Shown one piece after another: positions 8,689 to 18,396 of a stretch of 64,000 nucleotides of DNA. The notes below the pieces were generated by a model. The model saw only the letters and a program-made list of their open reading frames with translations. It was not told the origin of the DNA and ran no database searches. Source of the stretch: Mesorhizobium sp. (GTDB lineage: Bacteria; Pseudomonadota; Alphaproteobacteria; Rhizobiales; Rhizobiaceae); the NCBI GenBank assembly GCA_004017535.1, contig SAJS01000003.1, positions 1-64,000 of the forward strand, written 5' to 3'. Each line of letters opens with the position of its first letter. The stretch's first letter is position 1. The position numbers and the translations under genes were made by a program.

Positions 8689-8727
8689 GGCGGCCCGACC
8701 GCGCGGCATCACGTGGAATGATGCCCT

Positions 8728-9267
8728 TCAACGAACCTGGTCGAGCAGGCGTTTGCATTCCAGCAAGTCGAACAGCGCCTCCTGCAGCAAGGCGCGATTG
8801 TCACGCGACAACTTTGAAGCGTCCGGTTGCACCGGACCTTCGTCGTCATTCTTGCCGAGACCGAAGAAACGGCGGCTGGGCTTCACCTTGGGCTGGCCGA
8901 CGAGCGCGTCCTCGTCGCCGCGCGGCTGCGCGGCCGCCGTCAGCGGCACCTGCTCGGCCTGACGGCGCTGGGCGATCGCCTCCACGGCGGCCATGTCGCC
9001 ATTGCCGATGGCGACCAGAAAATGGTTGCCGTTCTCGCGCAACAGTTTCTGCACGCCTTTGATCGTGTAGCCCTGATCGTAGAGCATGTGCCGTATGCCC
9101 TTGATCAGCTCGACGTCCTGCGGCCGGTAATAGCGACGGCCGCCGCCGCGCTTCATGGGCTTGATCTGGGTGAAGCGTGTCTCCCAGAAACGCAGCACGT
9201 GCTGCGGCAGATCGAGATCTTCCGCGACTTCGCTGATGGTGCGGAAAGCATCCGGGCTCTTGTCCAT
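8728..9267 (-). CDS. MerR-family transcriptional regulator
   Basis: A 179-residue DNA-binding protein. The N-terminal winged helix reads [60 protein letters not shown]. The rest ([16 protein letters not shown] onward) has a low-complexity Gln/Pro section and a C-terminal helix with no metal-binding cysteines, so it is not a metal sensor. [11 protein letters not shown] is the chosen start, with GGAGG before it. It lies last in the conserved plsX-fabH-ihfA-merR block, a position kept across Rhizobiales; its targets are unknown. Confidence 0.87.
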   Translation of the reverse strand: MDKSPDAFRTISEVAEDLDLPQHVLRFWETRFTQIKPMKRGGGRRYYRPQDVELIKGIRHMLYDQGYTIKGVQKLLRENGNHFLVAIGNGDMAAVEAIAQRRQAEQVPLTAAAQPRGDEDALVGQPKVKPSRRFFGLGKNDDEGPVQPDASKLSRDNRALLQEALFDLLECKRLLDQVR

Positions 9268-9399
9268 GGGCCAATCCTCCACACTGGACCACAATCCGGC
9301 GCATGATGCCGAATCGCCCCTTATTTCAGCGATTTATGAAGCGATATTCAAGCCCAGCGTCAAAACGGCCGGCGGTTTTCAACCGCATTCGCCAGCAAA

Positions 9400-9723
9400 C
9401 TACTTGCCGCCTTTGCCCTTGCTGTTCTGGTGCGAACGCAGAATCCGGTTCTTGAGCACGTTCGACGATTTGAACGTCATCACCCGGCGCGGCAGGATCG
9501 GCACTTCCTCGCCGGTCTTGGGATTGCGGCCGATGCGCTCGTTCTTGGAGCGGACGTGGAAGGTGGCAAAAGACGAAAGCTTGACCGTCTCGCCCCGAAC
9601 GATGGCTTCGCAGATTTCGTCCAGCACAGCTTCGACGAGTTCCGCCGATTCAGTTCGCGACAGGCCAACCTTCCGATAAACGGCTTCAGCAAGGTCGGCA
9701 CGCGTCAGTGTCTTTCCCCCCAT
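9400..9723 (-). CDS. ihfA: Integration host factor, alpha subunit
   Basis: A 107-residue nucleoid protein of the HU/IHF family that bends DNA at specific sites as a dimer with IhfB. Seen: [20 protein letters not shown], the alpha-type [20 protein letters not shown] and the DNA-intercalating loop [20 protein letters not shown]. Length and motif fit IhfA rather than HU. The chosen start is MGGKTLTR; an upstream extension in the same frame has no family similarity. It lies downstream of fabH, the usual order in the group. Confidence 0.95.
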   Translation of the reverse strand: MGGKTLTRADLAEAVYRKVGLSRTESAELVEAVLDEICEAIVRGETVKLSSFATFHVRSKNERIGRNPKTGEEVPILPRRVMTFKSSNVLKNRILRSHQNSKGKGGK

Positions 9724-9828
9724 GCGACCGTCCCATCTGCTCGCAGAAAATGTAAATCGATACAGCCAAAGGCAGAGCCTAAGTAATTGATCCGGCAAGG
9801 TCAAGGACCGAACCGGCGCGTTCGGCAC

Positions 9829-10800
9829 TTACCAGCGGAGCAACACCGCGCCCCAGGTGAAGCCTCCACCCATCGCCTCGAGAAGCACCAGATCGCCCTT
9901 CTTGATGCGGCCGTCGGCGACGGCCACCGAGAGAGCCAGCGGCACCGAGGCAGCCGAGGTGTTACCGTGTAAATCGACGGTGACCACAACTTTCTCCTCG
10001 GCTATCCCGAGCTTCCTGGCGGAAGCGTCAATAATCCGTTTATTCGCCTGATGCGGCACGAACCAGTCGAGATCCTGCGCCGTTATGCCGGCCTCTCCGA
10101 AGGTCGCCTCGATGACATCTGTGATCATGCCGACGGCGTGCTTGAACACCTCACGGCCTTCCATCCTGAGATGGCCGACGGTTCCCGTCGTCGAAGGCCC
10201 GCCATCGACGAAGAGCTTGTCCTTATGCGCGCCATCGGAGCGCAGGCTCGCCGCCAGCACACCGCGGTCGGTGATCGCGCCGGCGCCCTCTTGGGCTTCG
10301 AGAACGAGCGCCCCGGCGCCGTCGCCGAACAGCACGCAGGTCGAGCGGTCGTTCCAGTCGAGGATGCGCGAGAACGTCTCCGAGCCGATCACCAGGACAC
10401 GCTTGGCCAAGCCGCCACGGATATAAAGGTCGGCGGTGGCGACGGCATAGACGAAGCCCGAGCAGACGGCCTGCATGTCGAAGGCAAAGCCGTGATGCAT
10501 GCCGAGCCTGTTCTGGATCTCGACGGCGGTCGCCGGGAACGTGTTGTTGGGCGTCGAAGTCGCCAGGATGATGAGGTCGATATCGGCGGGCGTCATGCCC
10601 GCGCTGTCGAGCGCGGCGCGCGCCGCCGCCTCGCCCAGCGAGGCCGTCGTCTCGTCATCGGCCGCAACATGGCGCTGGCGGATGCCGGTGCGCTGGACGA
10701 TCCACTCGTCGGAGGTCTCGACCATGCCTTCGAAGTCGGCATTCTTCATAATGCGGCGGGGCAGCGCGGCACCATTGCCGCGCACGACTGATCTGATCAA
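9829..10800 (-). CDS. fabH: 3-oxoacyl-ACP synthase III
   Basis: Starts fatty-acid synthesis in the cytoplasm by condensing acetyl-CoA with malonyl-ACP. It is 323 residues. The thiolase-fold triad is visible: Cys113 in [10 protein letters not shown], His in [11 protein letters not shown] and Asn in [15 protein letters not shown]. The C-terminus [13 protein letters not shown] is typical. The start lies 9 bases after the plsX stop, so the two are surely cotranscribed. Confidence 0.97.
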   Translation of the reverse strand: MIRSVVRGNGAALPRRIMKNADFEGMVETSDEWIVQRTGIRQRHVAADDETTASLGEAAARAALDSAGMTPADIDLIILATSTPNNTFPATAVEIQNRLGMHHGFAFDMQAVCSGFVYAVATADLYIRGGLAKRVLVIGSETFSRILDWNDRSTCVLFGDGAGALVLEAQEGAGAITDRGVLAASLRSDGAHKDKLFVDGGPSTTGTVGHLRMEGREVFKHAVGMITDVIEATFGEAGITAQDLDWFVPHQANKRIIDASARKLGIAEEKVVVTVDLHGNTSAASVPLALSVAVADGRIKKGDLVLLEAMGGGFTWGAVLLRW

Positions 10801-10809
10801 GGTCCGTTC

Positions 10810-11880
10810 CTATTCCTCGGCGTCGGCGGAGACGCCGGATTTCCTGTTTGCCTGGGCATTCGGATTGCGCGCATGGAACAGATCGAGGTCGGCCTCGATC
10901 CGGTCAAGCAGATTGTTGCGCACCATGTCGTAGCCGAGCTCGATCGCCGCAGCAAAGCCATCCGAATCGGCGCCGCCATGGCTCTTCACCACGATGCCGT
11001 TCAAGCCCAGGAAGACGCCGCCATTAGAGCGGCCGACATCCATCTTCTCACGCAGCCTGTCGAAGGCGCCCTTGGCGAAGACATAGCCGATCTTGGCCAT
11101 GAGCGTGCGGCTCATGGCGGCGCGAAGATAGCCGGCGATCTGCCTTGCCGTGCCCTCGGCGGTCTTGAGCGCGATATTGCCGGCAAAGCCCTCGGTGACC
11201 ACCACGTCGACCGTGCCCTTGCCGATGTCGTCGCCTTCGACGAAGCCGCGGTAATTCATCGAGGCCATGTTGGCCTCGCGCAGCATGCGGCCTGCCTCCT
11301 TGACCTCTTCCTGGCCCTTGATCTCCTCGACGCCGACATTGAGCAAGCCGACGCTCGGGCGCTCGATGCCGAACACCGAGCGGGCCATGCCTGTGCCCAG
11401 AATGGCGAAATCGATCAGTTGATGCGCGTCCGCGCCGATGGTGGCGCCGACATCGAGCACGACGCTTTCGCCACGCGTCGTCGGCCAGAGCGCCGCGATC
11501 GCGGGGCGATCGATGGTGGCCATCGTGCGCAGGCAGAATTTCGACATCGCCATCAGCGCGCCGGTGTTGCCTGCCGAGATGCAGGCCTGCGCGGCGCCGA
11601 CCTTCACCGCCTCGACGGCCTTCCACATCGACGACTTCCAGCGGCCGTGGCGGAGCGCCTGGCTCGGCTTGTCGTCCATACGCACGGCGACCTCGCAATG
11701 GACGAACTCGCTTACTTCAGCGAGTTTCGGGAACTTGGCGAGTTCAGGACGCACCACGTCCTCGCGGCCGTAAATGACGAAGCGGATGTCAGGGCGGCGG
11801 ATGACGACCGTCATCAGCGCCGGGATGACCACGCTCGGTCCGTGATCGCCGCCCATGGCATCGATGGAAATCCTGATCAC
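10810..11880 (-). CDS. plsX: Phosphate acyltransferase PlsX
   Basis: Converts acyl-ACP to acyl-phosphate, the donor for PlsY in phospholipid synthesis; a peripheral membrane enzyme. The 356-residue protein begins [20 protein letters not shown] and has [39 protein letters not shown] and [17 protein letters not shown], all family hallmarks. It is followed directly by fabH. Confidence 0.97.
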   Translation of the reverse strand: MIRISIDAMGGDHGPSVVIPALMTVVIRRPDIRFVIYGREDVVRPELAKFPKLAEVSEFVHCEVAVRMDDKPSQALRHGRWKSSMWKAVEAVKVGAAQACISAGNTGALMAMSKFCLRTMATIDRPAIAALWPTTRGESVVLDVGATIGADAHQLIDFAILGTGMARSVFGIERPSVGLLNVGVEEIKGQEEVKEAGRMLREANMASMNYRGFVEGDDIGKGTVDVVVTEGFAGNIALKTAEGTARQIAGYLRAAMSRTLMAKIGYVFAKGAFDRLREKMDVGRSNGGVFLGLNGIVVKSHGGADSDGFAAAIELGYDMVRNNLLDRIEADLDLFHARNPNAQANRKSGVSADAEE

Positions 11881-12010
11881 TCGGTGTTTTTCTCACGGTT
11901 TGCCTGGCTAGCGGCGGACGCCTGCCAAGGTAAGGGGGCTCGCGAAGGTTCGGCGAAAATAGCGGTTTTGCGCCTGCGCACAACCAACTTTTCCAAAATC
12001 CGGACCACTC

Positions 12011-12559
12011 TCAGGATTTTCCGAGCAGCGAACGCAGCTTTTTCTGGAATTCGCTTTCCTCGGCTTGATCGTCGCCGGCGACGTCGAGCGAGGCTCCCGG
12101 CTTGCGCGGATAGGGGTCGATCGCCAGGCCGAAGAACTGTTCGGCCAGCGCACCGACATCGATCGTGTCGCCTGAGAATGTTTCCGGACTGTCCGGCCCA
12201 TCGGCGTCGAGAATGATCTCGCCGCCACCCTCGAAGCCCTCGCGTCCGAGCTTCGACTGCTCGGGCAGGAACAGCGCCTCGACCGGCTCGTCTATATGCG
12301 CGCTTACCGGCTCCAGGGTGACGATGCAGGCCTGCGTGATGTCGGCCTCGACACGCCCGGTAACCTTGACGCCGTTGCGCTTCCACGAAGCAACAAGCAG
12401 CTCGGCGCGGTAGCTTTCGACCGAAAGCAGGTCATATTCGGCGGCAAGTGCCTCGCGCTGGCGCTGATCGGCCTCGACCAGGACCGGCAGGCCCTTTTGC
12501 GGCAGCCGCGCGACATTGGCGACAAAAGATACCGGGCTGCGCAATTCAGCGTCTTTCAT
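12011..12559 (-). CDS. DUF177 / YceD-family protein
   Basis: A 182-residue protein of the DUF177 (YceD) family, whose genes usually sit next to rpmF or plsX and which has been linked to 23S rRNA metabolism. Seen: the conserved C-terminal part ADITQACIVTLEPVSAHIDE and the acidic DTIDVGALAEQFFGLAIDPYP. AAGGAGG precedes MKDAELRSPVSF. It lies 130 bases upstream of plsX and 11 bases downstream of the chaperone gene, so all are probably in one operon. Confidence 0.87.
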   Translation of the reverse strand: MKDAELRSPVSFVANVARLPQKGLPVLVEADQRQREALAAEYDLLSVESYRAELLVASWKRNGVKVTGRVEADITQACIVTLEPVSAHIDEPVEALFLPEQSKLGREGFEGGGEIILDADGPDSPETFSGDTIDVGALAEQFFGLAIDPYPRKPGASLDVAGDDQAEESEFQKKLRSLLGKS

Positions 12560-12570
12560 GCTGGCCTCCT

Positions 12571-13113
12571 TCAAGCGGCCCCGGCGGCCGGGAACGCGAC
12601 CGTGCCGGCGGCGATCGATTCGGTCGGCTGCGCGACGAGCTTCTGGCTGGCATCGCAGACATAATCCGCCAGCAGCGACGCCTGCGGCCACGGGCCCATG
12701 TCCGGCCTGACATTGCGGGCAAGCGCCGCCGCAAGCGCCACCCGGTCGTTTTCCCGGAGGGCATCATCATAGGCGGTCGTGCGGCCGTAAAACATCCTTG
12801 CCAGCTTCTTCATGCGTTTGGGCACGCCGACATCGCTGATTCCAAGTTCGCGCAGCGAATGATCGACGTCGAGGAAGAACTCGTCGATCAGCACTTGCGC
12901 GACCTCGGCCGCCACGCCTTGCTCGCCATGCAGGCGGTGCTGGACGAGATAGATATGCAGTGACAGCATCTCGAAACGGCCAAGCGGCGTATCCGGCACA
13001 TTCCAGTCCGAATAAAACACCGTTTGCCGCGCCGCCGCCACGATTTGTGCGTAGAGCGCGTCGGTGATAGCGCGGTTGGCATTGCGTTCGCGGCCAAAAA
13101 GGCGCTGGAACAT
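12571..13113 (-). CDS. Ubiquinol-cytochrome c chaperone (CBP3-like) family protein
   Basis: A 180-residue protein of the CBP3/UQCC1 family, whose mitochondrial members help assemble cytochrome bc1; the bacterial role is inferred. Seen: DALYAQIVAAARQTVFYSDW, MLSLHIYLVQHRLHGEQGVA, DEFFLDVDHSLRELGISDVG and VPKRMKKLARMFYGRTTAYD, all typical. The start MFQRLFGRERNANR is preferred over an in-frame extension that has no similarity to the family. It is the first gene of the DUF177-plsX block. Confidence 0.87.
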   Translation of the reverse strand: MFQRLFGRERNANRAITDALYAQIVAAARQTVFYSDWNVPDTPLGRFEMLSLHIYLVQHRLHGEQGVAAEVAQVLIDEFFLDVDHSLRELGISDVGVPKRMKKLARMFYGRTTAYDDALRENDRVALAAALARNVRPDMGPWPQASLLADYVCDASQKLVAQPTESIAAGTVAFPAAGAA

Positions 13114-13224
13114 TGAGGGCGGTCTCCCGGGGACCTGTTGTTTGATTTGGCCTTGTTGCATCGGCATGCAAGCTGGTTTACCGGTTTTGCGGCCCAGCGC
13201 AAGTTGCGGGGATGTGATGGAGAA

Positions 13225-13752
13225 TTGTTGTTGGGTGCGCTGAAATTCAAGTCGTTTCTTGCGCCCGCCCCGGTGGGCGTGGCCTCACTGCTGATGGTGG
13301 CATCGGCGCTTTCCGCCTGCAATTCGTCCAAGATGTTCGGCGATCTCCATCCAAGCGAGACGCTGACCAAAGGCTACGTCATCGACCAGCAGGCGATCGA
13401 TTCGGTGCCGGTCGGATCGAGCCGTGAACAGGTGCTGCTGGCGCTGGGCACGCCATCGACGACGGCGACCTTCGACAACGAGGCCTTCTACTACATCTCG
13501 CAGACGCGCAAGCGCTACGTCGCCTTCGACAACCCGCACATCATCGACCAGCATGTGCTGGCGGTCTATTTCGGCGCTGACGGTCGCGTGACCCAGATCG
13601 CCAATTACGGCCTGAAGGACGGCAAGATCTTCGACTTCATCTCCAGGACGACACCGACCGGCGGCAAGGACCAGAACTTCCTCAGTCAGGTCATCAACGG
13701 CGCCAGCAAGCTGGCACCCGGCATCCCCGGCGGTGGCGGCGGCACGCCTTAA
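13225..13752 (+). CDS. BamE/SmpA-family outer-membrane lipoprotein
   Basis: Lipoprotein of the BamE (SmpA/OmlA) family, part of the machinery that inserts beta-barrel proteins into the outer membrane. A lipobox LSAC follows the hydrophobic stretch VGVASLLMVASA. The domain reads VIDQQAIDSVPVGSSREQVL, LALGTPSTTATFDNEAFYYI and AVYFGADGRVTQI, and the tail is Gly-rich. No good ATG is present: a run of three TTG codons at 13225-13233 behind GGAG is the most likely start; an ATG at 13138 would give an unlikely long leader. Divergent from the chaperone gene. Confidence 0.85.
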   Translation: MLLGALKFKSFLAPAPVGVASLLMVASALSACNSSKMFGDLHPSETLTKGYVIDQQAIDSVPVGSSREQVLLALGTPSTTATFDNEAFYYISQTRKRYVAFDNPHIIDQHVLAVYFGADGRVTQIANYGLKDGKIFDFISRTTPTGGKDQNFLSQVINGASKLAPGIPGGGGGTP

Positions 13753-13778
13753 GTCCATCGACGACCCGCAGAGCAATC

Positions 13779-13806
13779 AAAACCCGCCGCCTCGCCGGCG
13801 GGTTTT
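13779..13806 (+). terminator. Rho-independent terminator after the BamE-like gene
   Basis: AAAACCCGCCG, a CCTCG-type loop, then CGGCGGGTTTT, 26 bases downstream of the stop. Confidence 0.85.
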
Positions 13807-13878
13807 GTGTATGTGAAGCCAGACGCACTTGCTTATGTTCCGGCGTCCTCCTATCAATTTGCCGGGATTGGACCGGTC

Positions 13879-14424
13879 ATGAGCAACAGCGATCGTACTG
13901 TGCCGCAAGGCTGGATGGCGACAGGCACGCCAGACCGGCAGACCGTGACACCCGACTGGCTCGTCGTAGACGCGCCGACAATCGACGGCGTCGCGCTCAA
14001 GGAAATCCGGCCTGTCGCGACTTCGACCGGCTACCTCACTGAAGTCTTTCGCGAGGAATGGGATCGGGACGGGCTTCCCATCGGACAGGTGTTTCAACGC
14101 ACGCTTTATCCCGGCGCGGTGACGGGGTGGCATGCCCATGGCGTCACAACCGACCGGCTTTTTTGCTCGGTGGGCAGCGTTCGCATCTCACTATTCGACG
14201 GTCGCAAGGCCTCGCCGACATTCGGTGTGGTCTGGCACAAGATCGTCGGAGCGGTCCGGCCCGCCATCGTCGTCATTCCGCCCGGCGTCTGGCACGGTGT
14301 CGTCGCGCTCGGACCGGACATTGCATTGGTGCTCAATCTGGTCGACAAGGCCTATGCCTATGACGCGCCCGATCACTGGCGGCTACCGCCCGATACCGAA
14401 CATATCCCCTACAAGCTGGCATAG
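13879..14424 (+). CDS. dTDP-sugar epimerase (RmlC)-like cupin protein
   Basis: A 181-residue cupin-fold protein resembling dTDP-4-dehydrorhamnose 3,5-epimerases and related sugar isomerases. Seen: GYLTEVFREEWD, TLYPGAVTGWHAHGVTTDRL with the conserved catalytic-type His, and VVIPPGVWHGVVALGPDIAL. The canonical rmlABD partners are absent, so this is an isolated modifying enzyme. A glycosyltransferase starts one base after its stop, which suggests both act on one surface glycan. Exact reaction unknown. Confidence 0.75.
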   Translation: MSNSDRTVPQGWMATGTPDRQTVTPDWLVVDAPTIDGVALKEIRPVATSTGYLTEVFREEWDRDGLPIGQVFQRTLYPGAVTGWHAHGVTTDRLFCSVGSVRISLFDGRKASPTFGVVWHKIVGAVRPAIVVIPPGVWHGVVALGPDIALVLNLVDKAYAYDAPDHWRLPPDTEHIPYKLA

Positions 14425-14425
14425 C

Positions 14426-15415
14426 TTGGAACAGGCCGGCCAGCGCGCGCCAACAGGGCGGATCGAACCACTCGTCTCGGTCGTCATCGCGACGCACAAC
14501 CGCCCGGCGGTCCTGCGCCAGACGCTGAAGAGCCTCATCGGTCAGACCCTGCAGGACTGGGAAGCCATCGTCGTCGGCGACGCGTGCCGGCCGGAGACAC
14601 TGGCAATTGTCGCCGCCTTTGATGACTGCCGCATTTCCTATATCGATCTTCCGGTGAATTTCGGCGAGCAATCAGGGCCGAACAACATCGGCTTCGCCAG
14701 GGCCCGCGGCCGCTTCGTCGCGATCTTGAATCATGACGACCTCTGGTTTCCCGACCATCTGGCGTCCATGAGCGGCTGGATCGACGCCACCGCTGCCGAT
14801 GTGGTGATCGCCCGCGGCGCGGTCATCGAGTCGGCCGCGAGCAAGGGTTCCAGGCATATGATCCTCGGGATGGGGCGGGACGGCTTCTATGACCCAGTCA
14901 CCACGGTCGGATTTGGCTCCGCGCAAATGGTCCGGCGCACGTCGCTGCCAAGGCTTGGGCCATGGCGCCCGGCCAGCCAGTGCGTTTGCGAGAGTTCCCA
15001 GGACTGGCTGTTCCGCGCCTGGCGCAAGGGCGCGGTGATCGCGACAATGCCGCATCTGACCGTGCTCATGCTGCACTCGGGCAAGCGTGAAGGCAGCTAT
15101 GCGCGTGATACGGCGCAGGAGCAGGAAGAACTGATGGACGCGATGAGCTCGCCGGACGTTTTGCGGGCCAGGATTCTCGGCAACGCCGAGGAACCTGCTC
15201 CCCTCAAGCGCTCCCGTTACCTCAAACGCAGGCTTCTGGCGATGCTTGGCATACATCCGCGGGCGCGTTCCTTCCGCCGCCAACATCGCCGGGGCGCCTT
15301 CATTGCCATGCTGCGCCAGACGCGCGGCTTGCCGCCAATGCCCGAGAGAGAGCCGGACATAGACGCGTTGCTGGCCCGCTATCGCCATGCCAGCGAAAGG
15401 CCGGAAGCCAACTGA
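14426..15415 (+). CDS. Family 2 glycosyltransferase
   Basis: A 329-residue GT-A enzyme that transfers a sugar from a nucleotide donor to a surface glycan. The N-terminal domain has PLVSVVIATHNRPAVLRQTL, the nucleotide-binding GDACRPET and the metal-binding NHDDLWFPDHL (DxD-like HDD), followed by SSQDWLFRAWRKG. The only sensible start is a TTG one base after the preceding stop, with no ribosome site of its own, which implies translational coupling with the RmlC-like gene. The C-terminus is basic. Donor and acceptor cannot be assigned. Confidence 0.83.
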   Translation: MEQAGQRAPTGRIEPLVSVVIATHNRPAVLRQTLKSLIGQTLQDWEAIVVGDACRPETLAIVAAFDDCRISYIDLPVNFGEQSGPNNIGFARARGRFVAILNHDDLWFPDHLASMSGWIDATAADVVIARGAVIESAASKGSRHMILGMGRDGFYDPVTTVGFGSAQMVRRTSLPRLGPWRPASQCVCESSQDWLFRAWRKGAVIATMPHLTVLMLHSGKREGSYARDTAQEQEELMDAMSSPDVLRARILGNAEEPAPLKRSRYLKRRLLAMLGIHPRARSFRRQHRRGAFIAMLRQTRGLPPMPEREPDIDALLARYRHASERPEAN

Positions 15416-15462
15416 GTGCCCAGCCGGGGACGGCTGCATGTGTGATGTCATGCGAAGAAACA

Positions 15463-15490
15463 AAGCCCGCGGGAGCGCTCCCGCGGACTT
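15463..15490 (-). terminator. Rho-independent terminator after hppA
   Basis: AAGTCCGCGGGAGCGCTCCCGCGGGCTTTG on the minus strand forms a strong hairpin, 22 bases past the hppA stop. Confidence 0.65.
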
Positions 15491-15511
15491 ATCCTGGAAT
15501 AGCCGCCGCAA

Positions 15512-17653
15512 TCAGCCGTGCGCGAGCACGGCGAGAAGAAGCAGAGCGACGATGTTGGTGATCTTGATCGCCGGGTTGACCGCCGGGCCGGCGGTGTCCT
15601 TGTAGGGATCGCCGACCGTGTCGCCGGTGACCGAGGCCTTGTGCGCCTCGGAGCCCTTCAGGTGCTTGACGCCGTCCTTGTCGGTGAAGCCGTCCTCGAA
15701 CGACTTCTTGGCGTTGTCCCAGGCGCCGCCGCCGGAGGTCATCGAGATGGCGACGAAGAGGCCGTTGACGATGACGCCGAGCAGCGAGGCGCCGAGCGCC
15801 GCGAAGGCCGAGGCCTTGGAGCCGGAGATCAGCAGCACGCCGAAATAGACGACGAGCGGCGCCAGCACCGGCAGCAGCGACGGGATGATCATTTCCCGGA
15901 TCGCCGCCCTGGTCAGGATGTCGACGGCGCGCGCATAGTTCGGCTTCGAAGTGCCGGCCATGATGCCCTTGTCCTCGCGGAACTGCTTGCGCACTTCCTC
16001 GACGATCGAGCCGGCGGCGCGACCGACGGCGGTCATGGCGATGCCGCCGAACAGATAGGGGATCAGGCCGCCGAAGATCAGGCCGGCGACGACGTAGGGG
16101 TTGGAGAGGTCGAAGGAGACGTCGCCCATGCCCTGGAAGTAGGGGTATTTGTCGCCATTGGCTGCGAAGAACCTGAGGTCGTTCGAGTAGGCCGCGAACA
16201 GCACCAGCGCGCCGAGGCCGGCGGAACCGATGGCATAGCCCTTGGTCACAGCCTTGGTGGTGTTGCCGACCGCGTCGAGCGCGTCGGTGGAGTGGCGCAC
16301 TTCCTTGGGCAGGCCGGCCATTTCGGCAATGCCGCCGGCATTGTCGGTGACCGGACCGAAGGCGTCGAGCGCCACGATCATGCCGGCTAGGCCGAGCATG
16401 GTGGTGACGGCGATGGCCGTGCCGAAGAGGCCGCCGAGCTGGTAGGTGGCTATGATGCCGCCGACAATGACGATAGCCGGCAACGCCGTCGATTCCAGCG
16501 AGACCGCGAGGCCCTGGATGACATTGGTGCCGTGGCCGGTCACCGAAGCCTGGGCGATCGAGTTCACCGGGCGCTTGTTGGTGCCGGTATAGTATTCGGT
16601 GATCACCACGATCAAACCGGTCACCAGCAGACCGATGAGGCCGCAGATGAACAGGTTCTTGCCGGTGATGGCGATGCCGGCAACGGTGCCGACCTCGCCC
16701 CAGCCGACCGTGGCGGAAGTGGCGGCGGCAAGACCGACGATCGACAGCAGGCCGGTGACGATCAGACCCTTGTAGAGAGCGCCCATGATCGAGCCGTTGG
16801 AACCGAGCTTGACGAAGAAGGTGCCGACGATCGAGGTCAGGATGCAGGCGCCGCAGATGGCGAGCGGATAGAGCATCGCCGCGCCCAGCGCGGCCGTGCC
16901 GCCGAAGAAGATGGCGGCGAGCACCATGGTGGCGACAACCGTCACCGCATAGGTCTCGAAAAGGTCCGCGGCCATGCCGGCGCAGTCGCCGACATTGTCG
17001 CCGACATTGTCGGCGATGGTGGCCGGGTTGCGCGGATCGTCTTCGGGAATGCCGGCCTCGACCTTGCCGACGAGGTCGCCGCCGACATCCGCGCCCTTGG
17101 TGAAGATGCCGCCGCCGAGACGGGCGAAGATCGAGATCAGCGAAGCGCCGAAGCCGAGCGAAACCAGCGAGTCAATGACGACGCGGTCATTCGGCTGCAG
17201 GCCCATCGGGCCGGTCAGGATGGCGTAATAGATCGAGACGCCGAGCAGCGCCAGCCCCGCGACCAGCAGGCCGGTGATGGCGCCGGATTTGAAGGCGATG
17301 TCGAGGCCGGCGGCGAGGCTGTTGGAGGCGGCCTGCGCAGTCCGCACATTGGCGCGCACTGACACATGCATGCCGATGAAGCCGGCGGCGCCCGAAAGCA
17401 CGGCACCAATCAGGAAGCCGATAGCGGAGGTGATCGAGAGCAGCCACCATGCAAGAAGGAGCACGACGATGCCGACCACGGCGATGGTGGTGTACTGGCG
17501 CGCCAGATAGGCTTGGGCACCCTCGCGGATGGCGGCGGAGATTTCCTGCATGCGCTGATTGCCCTGATCGGACGCAAGGACCGAACGTGTCGCCCAGATG
17601 GCGTACAGAACTGACAGCAAGCCGCAGGCGATGACGGCGGTAATAATGGTCAT
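15512..17653 (-). CDS. hppA: Membrane H+-translocating pyrophosphatase
   Basis: Integral inner-membrane pump that hydrolyses pyrophosphate to export protons. The 713-residue protein has about 16 membrane helices and the PPi site motifs [20 protein letters not shown] and [20 protein letters not shown]. The motif [20 protein letters not shown] has Lys at the position that is Ala in K+-dependent enzymes, so a K+-independent H+ pump is predicted. GAGGAAAATCC precedes [12 protein letters not shown] longer upstream frame is rejected. Single-gene unit ending in its own hairpin. Confidence 0.97.
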   Translation of the reverse strand: MTIITAVIACGLLSVLYAIWATRSVLASDQGNQRMQEISAAIREGAQAYLARQYTTIAVVGIVVLLLAWWLLSITSAIGFLIGAVLSGAAGFIGMHVSVRANVRTAQAASNSLAAGLDIAFKSGAITGLLVAGLALLGVSIYYAILTGPMGLQPNDRVVIDSLVSLGFGASLISIFARLGGGIFTKGADVGGDLVGKVEAGIPEDDPRNPATIADNVGDNVGDCAGMAADLFETYAVTVVATMVLAAIFFGGTAALGAAMLYPLAICGACILTSIVGTFFVKLGSNGSIMGALYKGLIVTGLLSIVGLAAATSATVGWGEVGTVAGIAITGKNLFICGLIGLLVTGLIVVITEYYTGTNKRPVNSIAQASVTGHGTNVIQGLAVSLESTALPAIVIVGGIIATYQLGGLFGTAIAVTTMLGLAGMIVALDAFGPVTDNAGGIAEMAGLPKEVRHSTDALDAVGNTTKAVTKGYAIGSAGLGALVLFAAYSNDLRFFAANGDKYPYFQGMGDVSFDLSNPYVVAGLIFGGLIPYLFGGIAMTAVGRAAGSIVEEVRKQFREDKGIMAGTSKPNYARAVDILTRAAIREMIIPSLLPVLAPLVVYFGVLLISGSKASAFAALGASLLGVIVNGLFVAISMTSGGGAWDNAKKSFEDGFTDKDGVKHLKGSEAHKASVTGDTVGDPYKDTAGPAVNPAIKITNIVALLLLAVLAHG

Positions 17654-17982
17654 TGCCGGATTTTCCTCGATTGATGGCCCAAAAGAACCCCTCCCTGGGC
17701 CGTTGGAACGGAGATGGATGCCGCGCGCGGAATCCACCCCTTGGTTGGGGTATGCGAAACAAGGCTTGGAACGTCAAGATATTGTTCGGTTTTTGCCCGG
17801 CTTTCGCCCAAAAGAAGAAGGGGGAATCGTTGTGCCAGCGCGAGCCTGTAATTAGATCGATTGAAAAAGACGTTGCGTCCAGCTGCTCAGGATCGCTCCG
17901 TGGCGAGGTTGCCGCCTGACGGATCGGCGCTTTGCAAATACTCAGTGCCAAGCATATCTTCCGTGTGGACAGGAGTTGATCA
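17654..17982. other. Intergenic region between hppA and hicB
   Basis: The 329-base spacer between divergent genes holds the hppA leader and the hicB promoter region (TTGCAAATACTCAG near 17933). I see no convincing gene, repeat or strong palindrome in it. Confidence 0.6.
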
Positions 17983-18186
17983 ATGAAGTTCAAAGCTATC
18001 GTGCACGAAGCGGAAGAAGGTGGATTCTGGGCTGAGGTTCACGCCATTCCGGGATGCGCAACCGAAGGAGAAACCCTGGACGAACTCATGGCAAATCTGC
18101 GTGAGGCAATTGAAGGCTGCCTTTCGGTAGATCTGCCGTCTTCGGTCACTTCAGTTCCCGGTAAGGTGGTGGAAATCGCAGTTTGA
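17983..18186 (+). CDS. hicB: HicB-family antitoxin
   Basis: A 67-residue antitoxin: MKFKAIVHEAEEGGFWAEVH, then PGCATEGETLDELMANLREA, the partial RNase-H-like HicB fold that masks the HicA mRNA interferase. There is no C-terminal DNA-binding domain, as in short HicB forms. Here hicB comes first and overlaps the hicA start by 4 bases (TTGA). Its partner toxin is frameshifted, so it may now be an orphan antitoxin. Confidence 0.88.
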   Translation: MKFKAIVHEAEEGGFWAEVHAIPGCATEGETLDELMANLREAIEGCLSVDLPSSVTSVPGKVVEIAV

Positions 18187-18390
18187 AATGCATTTCGGGT
18201 AAGGATCTGGCCAGGGCCATTGAGCGGCGAGGCTGGCAACTTCTGCGAATAGCAGGCAGCCATCATATTTATGGAAGAGAGGGAAGTATTGTGCGTCTCT
18301 CTGTCCCCAATACATGGCAACAAGCCCCTCAAGACGGGTCTCGTGCGCCATCTTCTGAAGAAGGCGGAAATCAGCGAAACAGATGTCTGA
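18183..18390 (+). pseudogene. hicA: HicA-family toxin with a +1 frameshift
   Basis: The reading frame opens at a TTG: KCISGKDLARAIERRGWQLL, then IAGSHHIYGREGSIVRLSVP, which is typical HicA with the active His in GSHH. At a run of four C (18305-18308) the frame departs from the family; removing one C restores IHGNKPLKTGLVRHLLKKAE and ISETDV, ending at TGA 18388-18390, a normal 68-residue HicA. As it stands the frame runs on to about 118 residues with an unrelated tail. The toxin is probably inactive, unless the extra C is a sequencing error. Confidence 0.85.
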
Positions 18391-18396
18391 ACATCT

